Assembly (NCBI GenBank): GCA_938022295.1
Contig: CALIDR010000343.1
Span: 1 to 5,279, forward strand
DNA length: 5,279 nt
Reading direction: 5' to 3'
Source of the DNA: an uncultured Burkholderiaceae bacterium
Lineage (GTDB): Bacteria > Pseudomonadota > Gammaproteobacteria > Burkholderiales > Burkholderiaceae_C
In this document: positions 5,189 to 5,279 of the stretch, one piece after another
How positions within the stretch are numbered: position 1 is the first letter of the stretch
How the letters are laid out: each line of letters opens with the position of its first letter
Translations under genes and position numbers: made by a program
Notes under the pieces: generated by a model
Database searches by the model: none
What the model was told of the DNA's origin: nothing
Seen by the model: the letters and a program-made list of their open reading frames with translations, nothing else

Positions 5189-5279
5189 TTCGGATTCGCG
5201 GTTGATCGCGTGCAGGCCATGTCCCGGCGCGGCCTAGGTGTGAAGCGTCAAGACGTTGTTTCCTGACGCGGCCTTGATT
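5189..5279. other. Non-coding tail with a small dyad, next gene not visible
   Basis: No supported gene occurs after the flavoprotein stop. GCGTCA (5245-5250) and TGACGC (5264-5269) form a 6-bp inverted repeat around 13 bases, and CGCGGCCT occurs twice (5228-5235 and 5267-5274). Neither looks like a canonical terminator because no T-run follows. The window ends in TTGATT, possibly the left half of a site cut by the edge. This stretch is less GC-rich than the coding regions, which fits an intergenic region. Confidence 0.35.

Overview
The window is a GC-rich stretch (roughly 70% by eye, with G or C at most third codon positions) in which every supported gene lies on the + strand. Codon use, Shine-Dalgarno sites and the gene set suggest a high-GC proteobacterium. 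A betaproteobacterium of the Burkholderiales or Rhodocyclales type is my best guess, but nothing here fixes the taxon.

Layout: (1) positions 1-474 hold the 3' part of a DUF3501 family gene that starts upstream of the window. (2) Positions 475-630 are intergenic. They hold a strong stem-loop just after DUF3501, and then a near-perfect FNR/ANR-type box (TTGACGGGGATCAA, 560-573) with a plausible -10 element (595-600) at class II spacing. (3) Positions 631-5188 hold a tightly packed four-gene operon: a 2-oxoacid:acceptor oxidoreductase gamma subunit (631-1233), the alpha subunit (1217-2470), the thiamine-diphosphate/[4Fe-4S] beta subunit (2481-3554), and a 544-residue FAD/NAD(P)-binding flavoprotein of the GltD (glutamate synthase small subunit) type with a C-terminal two-cluster ferredoxin domain (3554-5188). 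(4) Positions 5189-5279 are non-coding as far as visible.

How the genes work together (inference from the families): alpha, beta and gamma form the catalytic core that oxidatively decarboxylates a 2-oxoacid with CoA, giving acyl-CoA, CO2 and two low-potential electrons. The usual separate ferredoxin-like delta subunit is absent. Its place appears to be taken by the ferredoxin domain fused to the flavoprotein, which would pass electrons through FeS clusters and FAD to NAD(P)+. The operon may therefore encode a self-contained 2-oxoacid:NAD(P)+ oxidoreductase, comparable in logic to the multisubunit phenylglyoxylate:NAD+ oxidoreductase of denitrifying Azoarcus/Aromatoleum. It could also run in the reductive (carboxylating) direction. 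The substrate is not fixed by the sequence; alpha-subunit motifs look more pyruvate/aryl-glyoxylate-like than 2-oxoglutarate-like.

The most useful new observation is the FNR/ANR box and its promoter geometry, which predicts that this oxygen-sensitive enzyme is switched on under low oxygen. I see no mobile elements, CRISPR arrays, tRNA or rRNA genes.
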